Source: Roseobacter sp.
GTDB taxonomy: Bacteria > Pseudomonadota > Alphaproteobacteria > Rhodobacterales > Rhodobacteraceae
Length of the DNA: 64,000 bases
Direction of reading: 5' to 3'
NCBI GenBank assembly: GCA_015665415.1
Contig: JADFAE010000026.1
Coordinates: 108,088 to 172,087 of the forward strand
Under the pieces are notes generated by a model. That model searched no databases. It worked only from the letters and a program-made list of their open reading frames with translations, and was not told the origin of the DNA. The stretch's first letter is position 1. Every line of letters starts with the position of its first letter. A program made the position numbers and the translations under genes. Positions 46,343-54,995 of this stretch are shown one piece after another.

Positions 46343-48084
46343 TTTGTTCCTCCCGAATAGACTGCCTGAACTTGCGGGTTTTGACGCACTTTGTCGTAGT
46401 CATCGAATGCCAGCACCTTGCCGAGATGCAGGACCAGAACCTTGTCAGAAATTGCTTCGACAATGCTCATGTCGTGCTCGATGACTATCACCAATCTTGA
46501 CGTTTCAGATTGATAGGACTGAACGAGCTTGGTCATCAGAGCCGTTTCGTCCGGGGAAAGCCCGGCACAGGGCTCATCCAACAGAAGGATGGATGGCTCT
46601 GCCGCGACTGTCATGGCGTATTCCAGGAATTGCCGGTGACCCTGCGGCAAATACTCAACCGGATCGGTCATTTCTTCCTTCAGCGGCACTGACGGATGGC
46701 CCAGAACATCGGAGAGGGATTTGGATCGCCACTGAAAGGTAGATGGCTTGAAAAGGTCACTCATCCTTAGCCTGCCCGCCATCATCGCGATGGCCAGGTT
46801 TTCGGAAACGCTGAGCGAGAAGAAGACCGATGGAACCTGAAGTTTGCGACCAATGCCGTTGCTCAGGGCGGTATGAGGCGGGCGTGAATCGATCCGGACC
46901 TCGCCCAGCATGATCCGACCTCCGGTTACGGACAGGTTGCCGGTGATCGTGTTGAGCGCACTGGTCTTGCCAGCACCATTCGGGCCAATGACGCTGATAA
47001 TCCCGGTGGCAGGTGTGTCAAAGGACACCGCATTCAGAATTCGAACGACACCGATCTTGAGCCGCACGTCTTCAAATCTCAGGGGCCGTGGGGTTTTGTC
47101 GAACCGCGTCTCGGGCGCTGTCACAGCCGGTGCGGCGGATGTGGGCGTTTTGGGCCTGACACGCCGGAATGCAGCCTCAAACAACTCAGAAATCCCGCCC
47201 GGAGCCTTTAGCACGACTAGAATGAACACCACCGCCATCAGCAATTCCCAGTAGGGGAAGCTGTCGCGTAATTCGGTGGATGCCCAACCAACGATCACTG
47301 CTCCGATCAGCGGACCGAGCACGTGGAAGCGGCCCCCAACTGCGGTCAGGATGACCAGTTCTGCTGACAGGGCAAACCCGGTTGACGTTGGCGTTACGAT
47401 GCCTTGGTGCGATGCGAACAACCCCCCGGCAAGTGCCGCGATCATGGCCGAAAACGCGAATGCCGCCCCCTTGATCATATGGGTCGGAAACCCGAGCAGT
47501 TGCATACGCGGTTCATTGTCCAGAACAGCCTTGGCGATCAGATTGACAGGCAACCGGTTCAAGATGAAGAGGAACAGGCTGACCGCCACCGTCGCTGCAA
47601 CAATGACGTAGTAGAAGCCGCCGAATGGATCGAGATTTCCAAGGCTGTTGAAACCGCTCATCCCATTGAAGCCACCGGTCAGCGACGTTGCCGTGCCCGC
47701 AACTTGTTCCGCAATCATAACCAGCGCCAACGTAATCAGCGAAAAATATGGGCCACTTTCGTTCCGTCCCCGAAAGACAAGAGCCGCAAGGACAAAGGCG
47801 AACCCCGCAATTACTGCTAATACGATGGCGGCCAATGCAAGGTTGAGGAACAGATTGCCTTCGGCTCGAAGCGTGATCGCCGTGACATAGGCCGCTATTC
47901 CGAAGAACAGGGCCTGCCCGAGTGGCAGCACTCCCGTCTTGCCCCAGAGAAACCCAATGCCCTGAGCGGCGATGCCATAGATCAAGTAGAGCCCAATCTG
48001 ATAGGCCATGAAATCTCCGAACAGTTCCGGGATCAGGAGCAGGACTGCCAGCAGCAGACTAGCGGGAAGAAGAGCGGACGCCAT
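46339..48084 (-). CDS. Fused ABC permease-ATPase (LivM-LivG/UrtC-UrtD type)
   Basis: A 581-aa protein in which a LivM/UrtC-like permease (about residues 1-305, many membrane helices, with GKTGVLPLGQALFFGIAAYV) is fused to a LivG/UrtD-like ATPase (about 328-581: Walker A GPNGAGKTSALN, Walker B ILLLDEPCAGLS). The ABC signature reads EYLPQGHRQFLEYAM, as in UrtD-type subunits with degenerate LSxGQ. The join passes through a Pro/Ala/Thr-rich linker near residue 310. The gene overlaps livH by 26 bases. The fusion keeps permease and ATPase in 1:1 ratio. Confidence 0.92.
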   Translation of the reverse strand: MASALLPASLLLAVLLLIPELFGDFMAYQIGLYLIYGIAAQGIGFLWGKTGVLPLGQALFFGIAAYVTAITLRAEGNLFLNLALAAIVLAVIAGFAFVLAALVFRGRNESGPYFSLITLALVMIAEQVAGTATSLTGGFNGMSGFNSLGNLDPFGGFYYVIVAATVAVSLFLFILNRLPVNLIAKAVLDNEPRMQLLGFPTHMIKGAAFAFSAMIAALAGGLFASHQGIVTPTSTGFALSAELVILTAVGGRFHVLGPLIGAVIVGWASTELRDSFPYWELLMAVVFILVVLKAPGGISELFEAAFRRVRPKTPTSAAPAVTAPETRFDKTPRPLRFEDVRLKIGVVRILNAVSFDTPATGIISVIGPNGAGKTSALNTITGNLSVTGGRIMLGEVRIDSRPPHTALSNGIGRKLQVPSVFFSLSVSENLAIAMMAGRLRMSDLFKPSTFQWRSKSLSDVLGHPSVPLKEEMTDPVEYLPQGHRQFLEYAMTVAAEPSILLLDEPCAGLSPDETALMTKLVQSYQSETSRLVIVIEHDMSIVEAISDKVLVLHLGKVLAFDDYDKVRQNPQVQAVYSGGTK

Positions 48085-48907
48085 TTGGTTTTAGCCACAA
48101 AAAGAGGATTGAGAGGGTGAGGACCGCCAGATACCCGTAGGTCTGGCTGGCCACAGCACCGAGGAACGTTTGGGTTCCAGCGATAATGCCGGAGCCGATT
48201 CCGAGCCCTTCGAGACTGCCAAGCCCACCGACGACAAGGGCAAAAAAAGACCGGATCAGATAGTCGAGTCCCATCATCGGCTCGATCCGAACTGTAGGGG
48301 CCAGTATCAACCCGGCAAGCCCAGCGGTGCAGCAGCCAAAGACAAAGGCCCCAGCAGAGAGACGAGCCGTGTTGATCCCGATAGCCTCGGCCAGGTTCGG
48401 ATTGCCGACCATGGCTTTGATACGAGTGCCGGTTTTCGATCTGGTGTTCCACCAGTATAGCCCAATGAACCCAAGCAAGATGCCGATGATCACGGCGATA
48501 CGGTAGGCCGGGTAATCCGCCCCAAAAACACAGACTGTCCCAGCTATTGGGGGGCTAACGGATTGATAGCCACGACCAAAGATCAACTCAACGATTTCAC
48601 GCAAAAGAATTGCAATACCCCAAGTGGCCAGGAGGCTGTCGAACATCCGGCCATAGAGGTGACGAATGATGGTGCGCTCTAAAACAAAGGCCACCGGCCC
48701 CACCGTCACCAAGCACACGGGCAGTTGCAACCAACCGGGCAAACCAAGCATTGATGTGATGACCGGAGCATAAGCCCCGATCATCACAAATTCCCCATGC
48801 GCCATGTTCATGATCCGCAGTTTGCCGAACACGATGGCAAGCCCCAGGGCGACCAGTGCAAGGGTGCTGATCTGCCAGGCCAGGTTCAGAAGAAGAACAG
48901 ACGACAT
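48059..48907 (-). CDS. ABC permease (LivH/UrtB-like)
   Basis: A 282-aa permease with the family start LALVALGLAIVFGKLRIMNMAHGEFVMIGAY (about residues 12-42) and eight or so membrane helices, ending in a GLGSLEGLGIGSGIIAGTQTFLGA segment characteristic of LivH. The ATG at 48907 lies 10 bases after the binding-protein stop. An upstream in-frame start would run through the neighbour gene. Confidence 0.92.
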   Translation of the reverse strand: MSSVLLLNLAWQISTLALVALGLAIVFGKLRIMNMAHGEFVMIGAYAPVITSMLGLPGWLQLPVCLVTVGPVAFVLERTIIRHLYGRMFDSLLATWGIAILLREIVELIFGRGYQSVSPPIAGTVCVFGADYPAYRIAVIIGILLGFIGLYWWNTRSKTGTRIKAMVGNPNLAEAIGINTARLSAGAFVFGCCTAGLAGLILAPTVRIEPMMGLDYLIRSFFALVVGGLGSLEGLGIGSGIIAGTQTFLGAVASQTYGYLAVLTLSILFLWLKPNGVRSSSR

Positions 48908-48917
48908 GGGCGGGAGA

Positions 48918-50066
48918 TCAGTTCGAGCAAGCTTCGGAGGAAGGCACGTTGTCAAATGATGCGACAACGTTGAATGCTCCACCGCTGCCATCGGCAAGAT
49001 AGATTGTCTGAGCCATGTGACGACCCATCAACGTATTGTCACCCCTCGGCGTGCTCCATGTGGTGCCCTCTGCGGCAGCATCCATGGCGGCTACATCGAG
49101 GCTACCAGCTTTGTTTGTCAATGCTGCCAGCAACATCAAACCTTCATACGCAGACTGACCCAAGCCGTTGAGAGCCGGTGCATCAGAGCCAAAGGCCGCC
49201 GAGTAGTCTGCGGCAAATGACGCCGCTGCGTCAGTCTCGATAGATGAGAAGTAGCCCGAGGACGAGTAGAGCCGATTTGCGTTGTCGGCCCCGATGCCTG
49301 CAAGTGTGTTTTCTTCGATCAAGGTTCCAAGGCGGATCGCCTGATCATCAAGGCCAAAGCCAGCGAAGCTGACATTGAACCCAACCGAGCCGCCGCCGAC
49401 AAGGGTCACCAACACGGCGTCGGCCCCACTCTCCTTGATACGCTGAAGCGATGAATCAAACTCACCGACAGTGAACGGCACGTATTCTTCACCGACAACT
49501 TCGCCACCCGCATCGGCAATAAAGCCCTTTGCCAGAGCATTAGTATCACGCGGCCAGTTATAGTCATGGCCGATCAGATACCATTTGGACACGCCTTCTT
49601 TTTCGGCCAGGAAGGGGATGACCGGCTCAAGCTGTTGGCTGGGTGTTTCGCCGGTGATGTAGAGCCCGTCGGCACAGGAGTTCCCCTCGTATACTGGAGT
49701 ATAGACATAGGGAACCTCGCCATTGAAGCGACCTATCAGGGCTTCACGCACGGCTGAATCGTGCATGCCGACAAAGGCTTCGGCACCCTGTCCCTTCCAA
49801 AGGCGTAATGCTGCCTGAGCGGCTTCCGCCGGGGGAACGCCGACATCAGCAAAGACCAATTCGATCTGTTCACCGTTAATGCCTCCATTGGCATTGATCT
49901 GTTTCGCAGCCAGCACCGCAGAGTTTCGTGTAGATGGCCCGAACAGACCCGCAGGCCCGGAGTCCGGGACCAAGACGCCGATCTTGGTGTCGGCCGAGAC
50001 GGACATCGTTCCCAAGGCCATCGTCAATACGACACTGGACAATAGGGTTGCAGTTTTCTTCATCAT
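48918..50066 (-). CDS. Substrate-binding protein, AmiC/UrtA-like (Peripla_BP_6)
   Basis: A 382-aa periplasmic protein. The signal peptide (KKTATLLSSVVLTMALGTMSVSAD) cleaves after about residue 25. The mature start KIGVLVPDSGPAGLFGPSTRNSAVLAAKQINANGGINGEQIELVFAD is the type I fold of amide- and urea-binding proteins (AmiC, UrtA) and their relatives. It is encoded 29 bases after the amidase stop, so the transporter ligand and the amidase substrate are probably the same or related compounds. A periplasmic ligand that is an amide is the best inference. Confidence 0.9.
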   Translation of the reverse strand: MMKKTATLLSSVVLTMALGTMSVSADTKIGVLVPDSGPAGLFGPSTRNSAVLAAKQINANGGINGEQIELVFADVGVPPAEAAQAALRLWKGQGAEAFVGMHDSAVREALIGRFNGEVPYVYTPVYEGNSCADGLYITGETPSQQLEPVIPFLAEKEGVSKWYLIGHDYNWPRDTNALAKGFIADAGGEVVGEEYVPFTVGEFDSSLQRIKESGADAVLVTLVGGGSVGFNVSFAGFGLDDQAIRLGTLIEENTLAGIGADNANRLYSSSGYFSSIETDAAASFAADYSAAFGSDAPALNGLGQSAYEGLMLLAALTNKAGSLDVAAMDAAAEGTTWSTPRGDNTLMGRHMAQTIYLADGSGGAFNVVASFDNVPSSEACSN

Positions 50067-50095
50067 GATAGCTCTCCCTTTGGTGGTTTTGGCGT

Positions 50096-51478
50096 CTATT
50101 GCGTCATTGCTTTTTCCGCTGCCCCGGCAAGGGCCAGCAGTGATCGGTCTTGTCTTGGCAGAGCGTCAAATTCGATGCCGACGGGCAGATCAGACGTGAC
50201 AGGGCACGGCAGTGAAATTCCCGGCGCTCCGACATTCGACCCCAGATCGGTATTGCGGATGTATGTGGGGAAGGTTGGAGCTTGCTCACCGTTCAGATCG
50301 ACCGTTTCGTCACCGCCGATGGGCCTTGCAGGCAGAGGTGTTGTCGGGAAGACAATCGCATCAAGCCCGTGATCCTCGAAAACCTTCCCGTAAATCCTGC
50401 GCATCTCGGGGCGGTGAATGTCCATGGCGGCCCGGTAGGCCGCTTCGGGCATCGCATCATCGCCCAACTGGCTGCCGATGGCACCGGCAACATCGGGTGA
50501 CCCGATGCCTGCCACCAGTGCCTCGAACGTCACGTCGGCGGCATGTTTGGCCAGATAGGCAGGGAGGTCACGCATGACCTCGTAGAAGACGACTGGAAAA
50601 CTGAAGGCTTCGTTGTGGGGCCAGATCGGCTCGAAACTAACCTCGACAAGCTTTGCCCCTTGGGACGACAAGGACGACAATTGCGTCTCAACAGCTTGAG
50701 CCACAACCGGATCGAGGTCTTCATAAAACATCTGCCTTGGGACGCCGATTGTAAACTCTGCGAGTTCCGCCTCCGCAACGGCGGATGTGTCACCGGAAAG
50801 AACACCATCGAAAAGTGCAATGTCACGAACGCTTCGGGCCAGAGGGCCAACGGTGTCACGGGTATGCGAAATCGGCACGACACCATCACCCGCATACCGC
50901 CCGGTTGTCGGGCGGAACCCGATCACGCCGCACAACGCCGCAGGGATACGACATGACCCGCCTGTATCGGTGCCCAGGCCAGCCGGGAATATACCTGCCG
51001 CGACCGCTGCGGCGGTTCCCCCGGACGATCCACCAGGAATCATGTTTGAATCGTGCGGGTTTCGAACCGCACCCGTGATTGCGTTGTTTGAGGTAATCCC
51101 GAAGGCCAGTTCGTGCATTCTAGACTTGGCCCCGATGAAGCCACCGGCATGAATGATCCGCTTTACGACACCCGCGTCGTTTGTGGGCGTATGATCCAGC
51201 AGGGCCTTTGTCCCGCCGGAGGTTGGGTAATTCGTGGTGTTGATGTTGTCTTTGGCCACGAGGGGGAGGCCCGACAGAGGAGCCTCAGGGTGTGCCTGGA
51301 ACGCTTCTGTTGCCGTTCGGATCAGATACTCTGGATCGAAACTTTGCAAGGCATTCAGATTCGAATACTCTGCCGCTCGACCTGCCAACGCTTCTGCATA
51401 TGCAGCCGGTGCGACCGATCCGTCCTTGAACGCCTCTACCGCCGCCGTTGCATCCAATTGCTCCAAATCCAGCGTCAT
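50096..51478 (-). CDS. Amidase signature-family hydrolase
   Basis: A 460-aa amidase with the complete Ser-cisSer-Lys set: LPLVAKDNINT (catalytic Lys, about residue 73), GGSSGGTAAAVAAG (cis-Ser region, about 147-160) and GTDTGGSCRIPAALCGVIGFRPT (nucleophilic Ser in GGS-C, about 168-175). Family members hydrolyse indoleacetamide, mandelamide, malonamate and similar amides; the substrate here is not settled. It begins the transport operon and ends before the binding-protein gene. An inverted repeat lies in its 59-base upstream gap. Confidence 0.93.
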   Translation of the reverse strand: MTLDLEQLDATAAVEAFKDGSVAPAAYAEALAGRAAEYSNLNALQSFDPEYLIRTATEAFQAHPEAPLSGLPLVAKDNINTTNYPTSGGTKALLDHTPTNDAGVVKRIIHAGGFIGAKSRMHELAFGITSNNAITGAVRNPHDSNMIPGGSSGGTAAAVAAGIFPAGLGTDTGGSCRIPAALCGVIGFRPTTGRYAGDGVVPISHTRDTVGPLARSVRDIALFDGVLSGDTSAVAEAELAEFTIGVPRQMFYEDLDPVVAQAVETQLSSLSSQGAKLVEVSFEPIWPHNEAFSFPVVFYEVMRDLPAYLAKHAADVTFEALVAGIGSPDVAGAIGSQLGDDAMPEAAYRAAMDIHRPEMRRIYGKVFEDHGLDAIVFPTTPLPARPIGGDETVDLNGEQAPTFPTYIRNTDLGSNVGAPGISLPCPVTSDLPVGIEFDALPRQDRSLLALAGAAEKAMTQ

Positions 51479-51506
51479 CCTTGCCTCCCATGTGACTGGG
51501 AAACAG

Positions 51507-51536
51507 GATAGGAAGCACCGGGATTAGATTCCTATC
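51507..51536. promoter_or_regulatory. Inverted repeat before the amidase gene, candidate LuxR-regulator operator
   Basis: GATAGGAA (51507-51514) and TTCCTATC (51529-51536) are exact inverted repeats around 14 bases, between the regulator stop and the amidase ATG. No T-run follows on either strand, so it is more likely an operator than a terminator. Confidence 0.55.
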
Positions 51537-51537
51537 A

Positions 51538-52296
51538 TCACAAATGATGATTTTTCTCGGCCAGGTATTGGGCCAGTTGGGTGCGGCGGTTCAAACCTGA
51601 CTTACGGAATATCGCGGCGATATGGCTTCGCAATGTCGGCTTGGAAAACCCGAGCTTTTCGCAAATTTCATCATCGGTCAGCCCGATAACTAGAAGATCA
51701 GCGACTTCGGCTTCTCTAGCTGTAAAGCCTAGCCCATCCGCGATCTGTACAAATCGTAGTGATGGTAGTTGTTCGGCCGCACTTCGTGCCCTGATCAAAG
51801 CGTTGACAAGGCTTGGGCCAACGGCGTCTACGATCTTGGCGTCACGCGGCGTGAAATCCTCCCGGTTCGCTCCGCGCCATATCCGCAGATCGCCAATGTT
51901 GTCACCCCGGTCATAGGCAAAGAAGTTCATGCCATAACACAGACCGTCATGTTTCAGGAAATCGTTGAAGAACTCGGTCTTCACCAAACTGTCGTGCCGC
52001 ATCACCTCACTGACAGGTGTTGCCTTACGACGGTTCTGAAGTGTTGGGGTAATGGGGTCGTGGAATTGGAAATAGCTTTCATACTGGCGCAGATTGTCAT
52101 CGGTCATGTTGATCTGCACACAGGACACGAATTTCTGCGTGGCATCATCCCAGACGTAGGAGGCAAAGTAATCCGCCCTGAGCAGCTCCAGCATCTTCTG
52201 ACCAACACGTCTCCGGACCTCAGAGTGATCGAACTCACCACTCAGGTCTCTCATGATTGAGAAGATCAGATTAGCTTCTTGGTCGGTTAGGTTCAT
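51538..52296 (-). CDS. LuxR-type transcriptional regulator (GAF-like sensor domain)
   Basis: A 252-aa regulator. Residues about 1-175 form a sensor domain of PAS/GAF type (DYFASYVWDDATQKFVSC...FNDFLKHDGLCYGMNFFAYDRGDNIGDLRIW), unlike acyl-homoserine-lactone receptors; the C-terminal HTH is GFTAREAEVADLLVIGLTDDEICEKLGFSKPTLRSHIAAIFRKSGLNRRTQLAQYL (about 190-245), a typical LuxR/GerE domain. It lies immediately upstream of the amidase operon and is the likely activator of it. Confidence 0.9.
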   Translation of the reverse strand: MNLTDQEANLIFSIMRDLSGEFDHSEVRRRVGQKMLELLRADYFASYVWDDATQKFVSCVQINMTDDNLRQYESYFQFHDPITPTLQNRRKATPVSEVMRHDSLVKTEFFNDFLKHDGLCYGMNFFAYDRGDNIGDLRIWRGANREDFTPRDAKIVDAVGPSLVNALIRARSAAEQLPSLRFVQIADGLGFTAREAEVADLLVIGLTDDEICEKLGFSKPTLRSHIAAIFRKSGLNRRTQLAQYLAEKNHHL

Positions 52297-52961
52297 GGCA
52301 GCTGCTTTTCTAAGGGGATCTCGATCGGGCTAAGCATAGCGAGGAAGTGGCATTCCACGAAATCTAAACTGAACGATGGTACGCGCTGTATTCTTCTGTA
52401 AAGCTTGCCGCCAACCGGTTGTTTGTCAAAAAGCGCGCATAATTGCCGTTGGTGTGCTTGCAGCAAAAGTCGGTTATGTCCCGCCTTGCTGCCAAAGCCG
52501 TCTCTGAGCCGAAGGTCCGGTTCCCCCGCAAGCCGTCATCGCGCTATCAAAGCGGTCGTTGCCTTGGTTTTGACGATCGCTGATTGGCCGCTAACCCAGA
52601 CCAAGCGGTCACCTGACCGTTTTGCTCGGATGTCTCAGTTGAGCCCAGCCTGTGAATTCACTTTTTTTGCTGCGAGCGCACGCAGAGCCACGTTCGCTGC
52701 ATCGGCGAAACAGCTCATGCCACTCGGCAAATTGCAACTCGGCCGTACAGACCGAGCGCACCCTTGGGAAATTCTGCCGTACGCCGCCCAAGGCACAGCG
52801 ATCAAAATGTGGCGCAGAAGGAAGGCAAGTCGTGCTGACCGACACCTTCACCAAGGTTTTCGTGACCGTCGTTGCCTTGCGAGCCAATTTCTCAGCAGTG
52901 CTTCGCCTCCCTCGCCGAGTTTCGGCGGCGGAGTGACTTCTGTGCAGAACCCCTCGGCCCG
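52297..52961. other. 665-base region without a supported gene
   Basis: Open frames here are short or have unlikely composition. The upstream part should hold the promoter of the LuxR-type gene. The stretch 52653-52720 contains words (GTTCGCTGCATCGGCGAAACAG) that recur in degenerate form in two other gaps of the island. Confidence 0.5.
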
Positions 52962-53402
52962 CACGAAATGGCTGGCGACGGGTTGACGGCACCGGCGGTC
53001 GCCCTGATCCGGGGGGACCTGAAGTATATTCATTGCGATACCGATCCCGCCCTGATGTTCGACCGCGCCGTAGATCCGCATGAAACCGAAAACCTGACCG
53101 GAAATTCAGCATATGTCGACGCTCAGCCGGAGCTTCGGCACATTGTCGAAGATACCTGGGACTTTGCCGCGATCCGCGAGGAGGTGCTGGAATGCCAGAG
53201 GCGGCGGCACATCGTCGAGAACGCGCACGCGGAAGGGAAGACCCAATCCTGGGACTATGACCAGATCATTCCAGGTGCGACCCAGTATTTCCGGGCCGTG
53301 CCTGAAAATCCAAGCGCCTCGCGCTACGCCTCGAACTTCGAGGTGCGCATGTGCCCCGACAGTGAAAAGCCAAATGTCAGGTCCGACATTTCGAAGGGCT
53401 GA
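52962..53402 (+). pseudogene. betC: C-terminal fragment of choline-sulfatase
   Basis: About 147 codons match the end of choline-sulfatase: APAVALIRGDLKYIHCDTDPALMFD (the IRxGxxKYIxCxTDPxxLFD strand of these sulfatases), then VDPHETENLTGN and the choline-sulfatase C-terminal domain WDFAAIREEVLECQRRRHIVENAHAEGKTQSWDYDQ. The N-terminal sulfatase domain with the formylglycine Cys is absent, and the sequence directly upstream is not coding. It is a non-functional remnant of a betC gene left in the island. Confidence 0.75.
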
Positions 53403-53499
53403 GCGCAGAGAACAAGTTTTTTCACTGTTCGACGCTCCTCTTTGGTGGCTGTCCGGCTGCTAAATTTCTCCTATGGGTAGGACCGTTCACCCGACTGTG

Positions 53500-54864
53500 T
53501 CAGAGGCCATGCCGCAAAGACATTGCTACGTCAGACGCATTGTAGATATTATCAATGCGCTCAGCCAGCATCCGATAGTTCTGCCATTCACTCTCGTTTC
53601 GAACCCGAACCGAGATACGCTCTTTCAGAAGGGTCCGAACCAGCTCAAGTTTGCCAACGTTCAAAGCCGCCATGACAAGATACTGATAAAACACATCCTG
53701 TTGCGCGTGGCTTGCGCCCAAACTGGCCTGTTCGTATCGCATGGGCATCATTCGTGTCAGGACAATTTGATAGTCGCCTCGGTGATAGTCTTGAACCGCG
53801 ATGGAAATCTCCGCCGCCAACCAGGCTTGGTGCGATCCATTTTTTGCATCGAATCGCAATTCTTGGATCATCTTGGTGAGTTCGTTGGTCTTGCCTGTAT
53901 GGGCAAGATTCATGGCGTGATGAGGTCCAGTGAACCAGATTGTATGCTCAGTTGCACTATGCAGTGACGCTTCAGCTAGTCGGCGCCAACGATCACCTAC
54001 ATCAACGCCTTGGAATTCCAGGCGCGCAAGCATGGAAGCGCCATTCTGGACATCAAGATAAAATGACGAGGAAGATGGATAGATTTCATTATCTATCAGA
54101 TCGAGAACTTCTTGAAACTTTCCTTGTGCGAAACGGAACAAACCCAGGTGCCACCATAAATGACCTCTAAACAGATTATAGTTATTCAGAACCCCTGACG
54201 CGGCCGTTAGGGTATCGTCGCCTTCACGAACCCTGCCCTGCATTTCCAAAACATGAGCCAGCGCATGTAAGGACCAAAGATCCGAGCTGTTTATTTCCAG
54301 TGCGGTGCGCGCATACTTTTCAGCAGTCTCGTACTGCCCCATTTCTTCCATCGCGAACGCAAGTGGGCCAATAAAGAGACCATAACCTGGTGTGCCTTCT
54401 TTCCAATGACCGACAAGTTGTGCTGCCGCATTCAACTGCCGTCGTTTATCGCCTGCCCAAAAAAGATTTCCTGTGAGCTGCCTGTAGGCCAAGAGGTCGT
54501 GAGGCCATTCAGAAAGAATTGACTCCCACGCATCAAATCGCTTGCCTAGATCCCCCTTTATCCAGCACCGCAGCGCCTCAATATGGAGCTTTTCACGGCG
54601 ACTTGCGTCTTTCGACAACGCCGTCGCCTTATCCAGGTGCTCAGAAGCCAACGCAATTTTTGACTTCATTGCCTCTGTCATGACCATGTAGCCCTTAAGT
54701 ACATGAGCCAACAAGAACCCGGGATGGCTAGATATTAGCCCATCTACTGCATCGGGCACCTTCAAGCGATAGTGGTATAAATCATCCAAGATCTGATCGA
54801 ACGCATCCGCAGCATCTTGGGTGGCTCTGTTCAGGGACAAGCCTCGAATATCTGCTACCTTCAT
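53500..54864 (-). CDS. Tetratricopeptide-repeat protein, TTC38 family
   Basis: A 454-aa protein of the TTC38 family, of near-usual length, made of helical TPR units: HPGFLLAHVLKGYMVMTEA, RREKLHIEALRCWIKGDLGKRFDAWESILSEWPHDLLAYR, FAMEEMGQYETAEKYARTALEINSSDLWSLHALAHVLEMQGRVREG and others up to about residue 420. Such proteins act as scaffolds; no catalytic role is known. The ATG at 54864 has GGGAG 7 bases upstream; an earlier frame extension lacks one. It lies 131 bases from the end of the amine-oxidase gene on the same strand. Confidence 0.85.
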   Translation of the reverse strand: MKVADIRGLSLNRATQDAADAFDQILDDLYHYRLKVPDAVDGLISSHPGFLLAHVLKGYMVMTEAMKSKIALASEHLDKATALSKDASRREKLHIEALRCWIKGDLGKRFDAWESILSEWPHDLLAYRQLTGNLFWAGDKRRQLNAAAQLVGHWKEGTPGYGLFIGPLAFAMEEMGQYETAEKYARTALEINSSDLWSLHALAHVLEMQGRVREGDDTLTAASGVLNNYNLFRGHLWWHLGLFRFAQGKFQEVLDLIDNEIYPSSSSFYLDVQNGASMLARLEFQGVDVGDRWRRLAEASLHSATEHTIWFTGPHHAMNLAHTGKTNELTKMIQELRFDAKNGSHQAWLAAEISIAVQDYHRGDYQIVLTRMMPMRYEQASLGASHAQQDVFYQYLVMAALNVGKLELVRTLLKERISVRVRNESEWQNYRMLAERIDNIYNASDVAMSLRHGL

Positions 54865-54995
54865 TATTTTTCTCCCATCACTTTGCGCTATGCTAGTCGC
54901 TGTTATCAGACACCGTTGTGTTTCGGCTTTTATCGAGACGTCATGGGGCCCACGCTGACGATCATTCAAGACAAGGGGCGACAGTGAAAGCTCGG

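Noticed and set aside
52405..52986. A 193-codon plus-strand frame
   Set aside because: Composition (Ser/Arg/Pro-rich, low in branched residues) and no ribosome site; overlaps the betC fragment in another frame.
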